In this document: positions 63,868-64,000 of the stretch, piece after piece | How positions within the stretch are numbered: the first letter of the stretch is position 1 | Layout of the letters: each line of letters starts with the position of its first letter | Source of the DNA: Brassica napus | Lineage: Eukaryota; Streptophyta; Magnoliopsida; Brassicales; Brassicaceae | NCBI RefSeq assembly: GCF_020379485.1 | Contig: NC_063452.1 | Coordinates: 25,612,770-25,676,769 of the forward strand | DNA: 64,000 nt | Direction: 5' to 3' | The notes under the pieces: model-generated | Database searches by the model: none | Seen by the model: only the letters and a program-made list of their open reading frames with translations | What the model was told of the DNA's origin: nothing | Position numbers and translations under genes: made by a program

Positions 63868-64000
63868 ATGTTCATGTAGTGCCTAAGAAAGGAGAGATAA
63901 CTGTTATAACGAATGAAAAGAATGAATTAATCCCTACTAGAACAGTAACTGGTCATCGCATGTGCATTGATTTCCGTAAATTGAATGCTGCGACTCGCAA
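63868..64000 (+). pseudogene. Start of Ty3/gypsy reverse transcriptase (runs off the window)
   Basis: HVHVVPKKGEITVITNE, LIPTRTVTGHRMCIDFRKLN and AATR match the beginning of the Athila/gypsy reverse transcriptase, where the family usually has a Trp-Arg at the GHRM position. It is out of frame with the protease frame ending at 63886. The rest of pol lies beyond the window. Confidence 0.8.

Overview
This is a repeat-rich stretch of plant nuclear DNA, almost certainly from a Brassicaceae species (Brassica or a close relative). The evidence is AT-rich sequence with GT-AG introns, gene families of Arabidopsis type (B3-cluster ARF, F-box/LRR, NAC, HRD3A/SEL1, VIH, GAUT and chloroplast RNP fragments) and a dense load of plant transposons. 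There is no prokaryotic or CRISPR content. Only one host gene looks intact: the three-exon F-box/LRR gene at 18511-20094. A NAC-like gene (21897-22842) is nearly complete but carries a frameshift. All other host-gene sequence is pseudogene or transposon-captured fragment. Family identities come from recognising motifs in the translated sequence, not from a database search.

1-18 kb: a mariner/Stowaway-like element (1181-2109) lies upstream of an auxin response factor (ARF) pseudogene. The ARF gene is cut in two inside one exon by a Helitron of about 10.7 kb (4284-14957). Removing 4284-14957 joins the exon in frame (2938-4283 with 14958-15940). The Helitron holds a 5' fragment of HRD3A/SEL1, a decayed RPA1-like gene, a large direct duplication, a second Helitron (8187-11920) carrying a four-exon fragment of a VIH (PPIP5K) gene and a hAT MITE, and a 5'-truncated LINE with a 9-bp target duplication. 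Another Helitron 3' end (18027) lies just upstream of the F-box gene, whose core promoter is duplicated.

18-41 kb: F-box gene, a hAT-type MITE (20234-21009), a NAC-like gene with a truncated LINE in its 5' leader (17-bp target duplication), a minus-strand Helitron 3' end (23475), and a complete CACTA element of 9,044 bp (23566-32609, ATA target duplication). The CACTA has decayed TnpD and TnpA genes, a duplicated left end and an embedded GRF-zinc-finger gene. A minus-strand Helitron (34005-40658) follows, with a galacturonosyltransferase (GAUT) 3' fragment, at least two unidentified minus-strand exon fragments, LINE debris and a MITE.

41-64 kb: a broken chloroplast RNP gene fragment, then nested LTR retrotransposons. 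A plus-strand Athila-like element (5' LTR 41984-43242) has a complete tRNA-Asp complement at its primer binding site. Its gag is interrupted by a minus-strand element lacking pol (43507-56018, ACGAT target duplication), which itself contains a minus-strand non-autonomous element (50136-54433, TGTAT target duplication). The first gag resumes at 56024 and runs to about 58980. Two further LTRs follow (58982-59961 with a tRNA-iMet PBS; about 60049-61189 with a tRNA-Asp PBS). The second leads into gag, protease and the start of reverse transcriptase at the window edge. A recurrent feature of this part is the palindrome TCGATCGA, which encodes Ser-Ile-Asp repeats.
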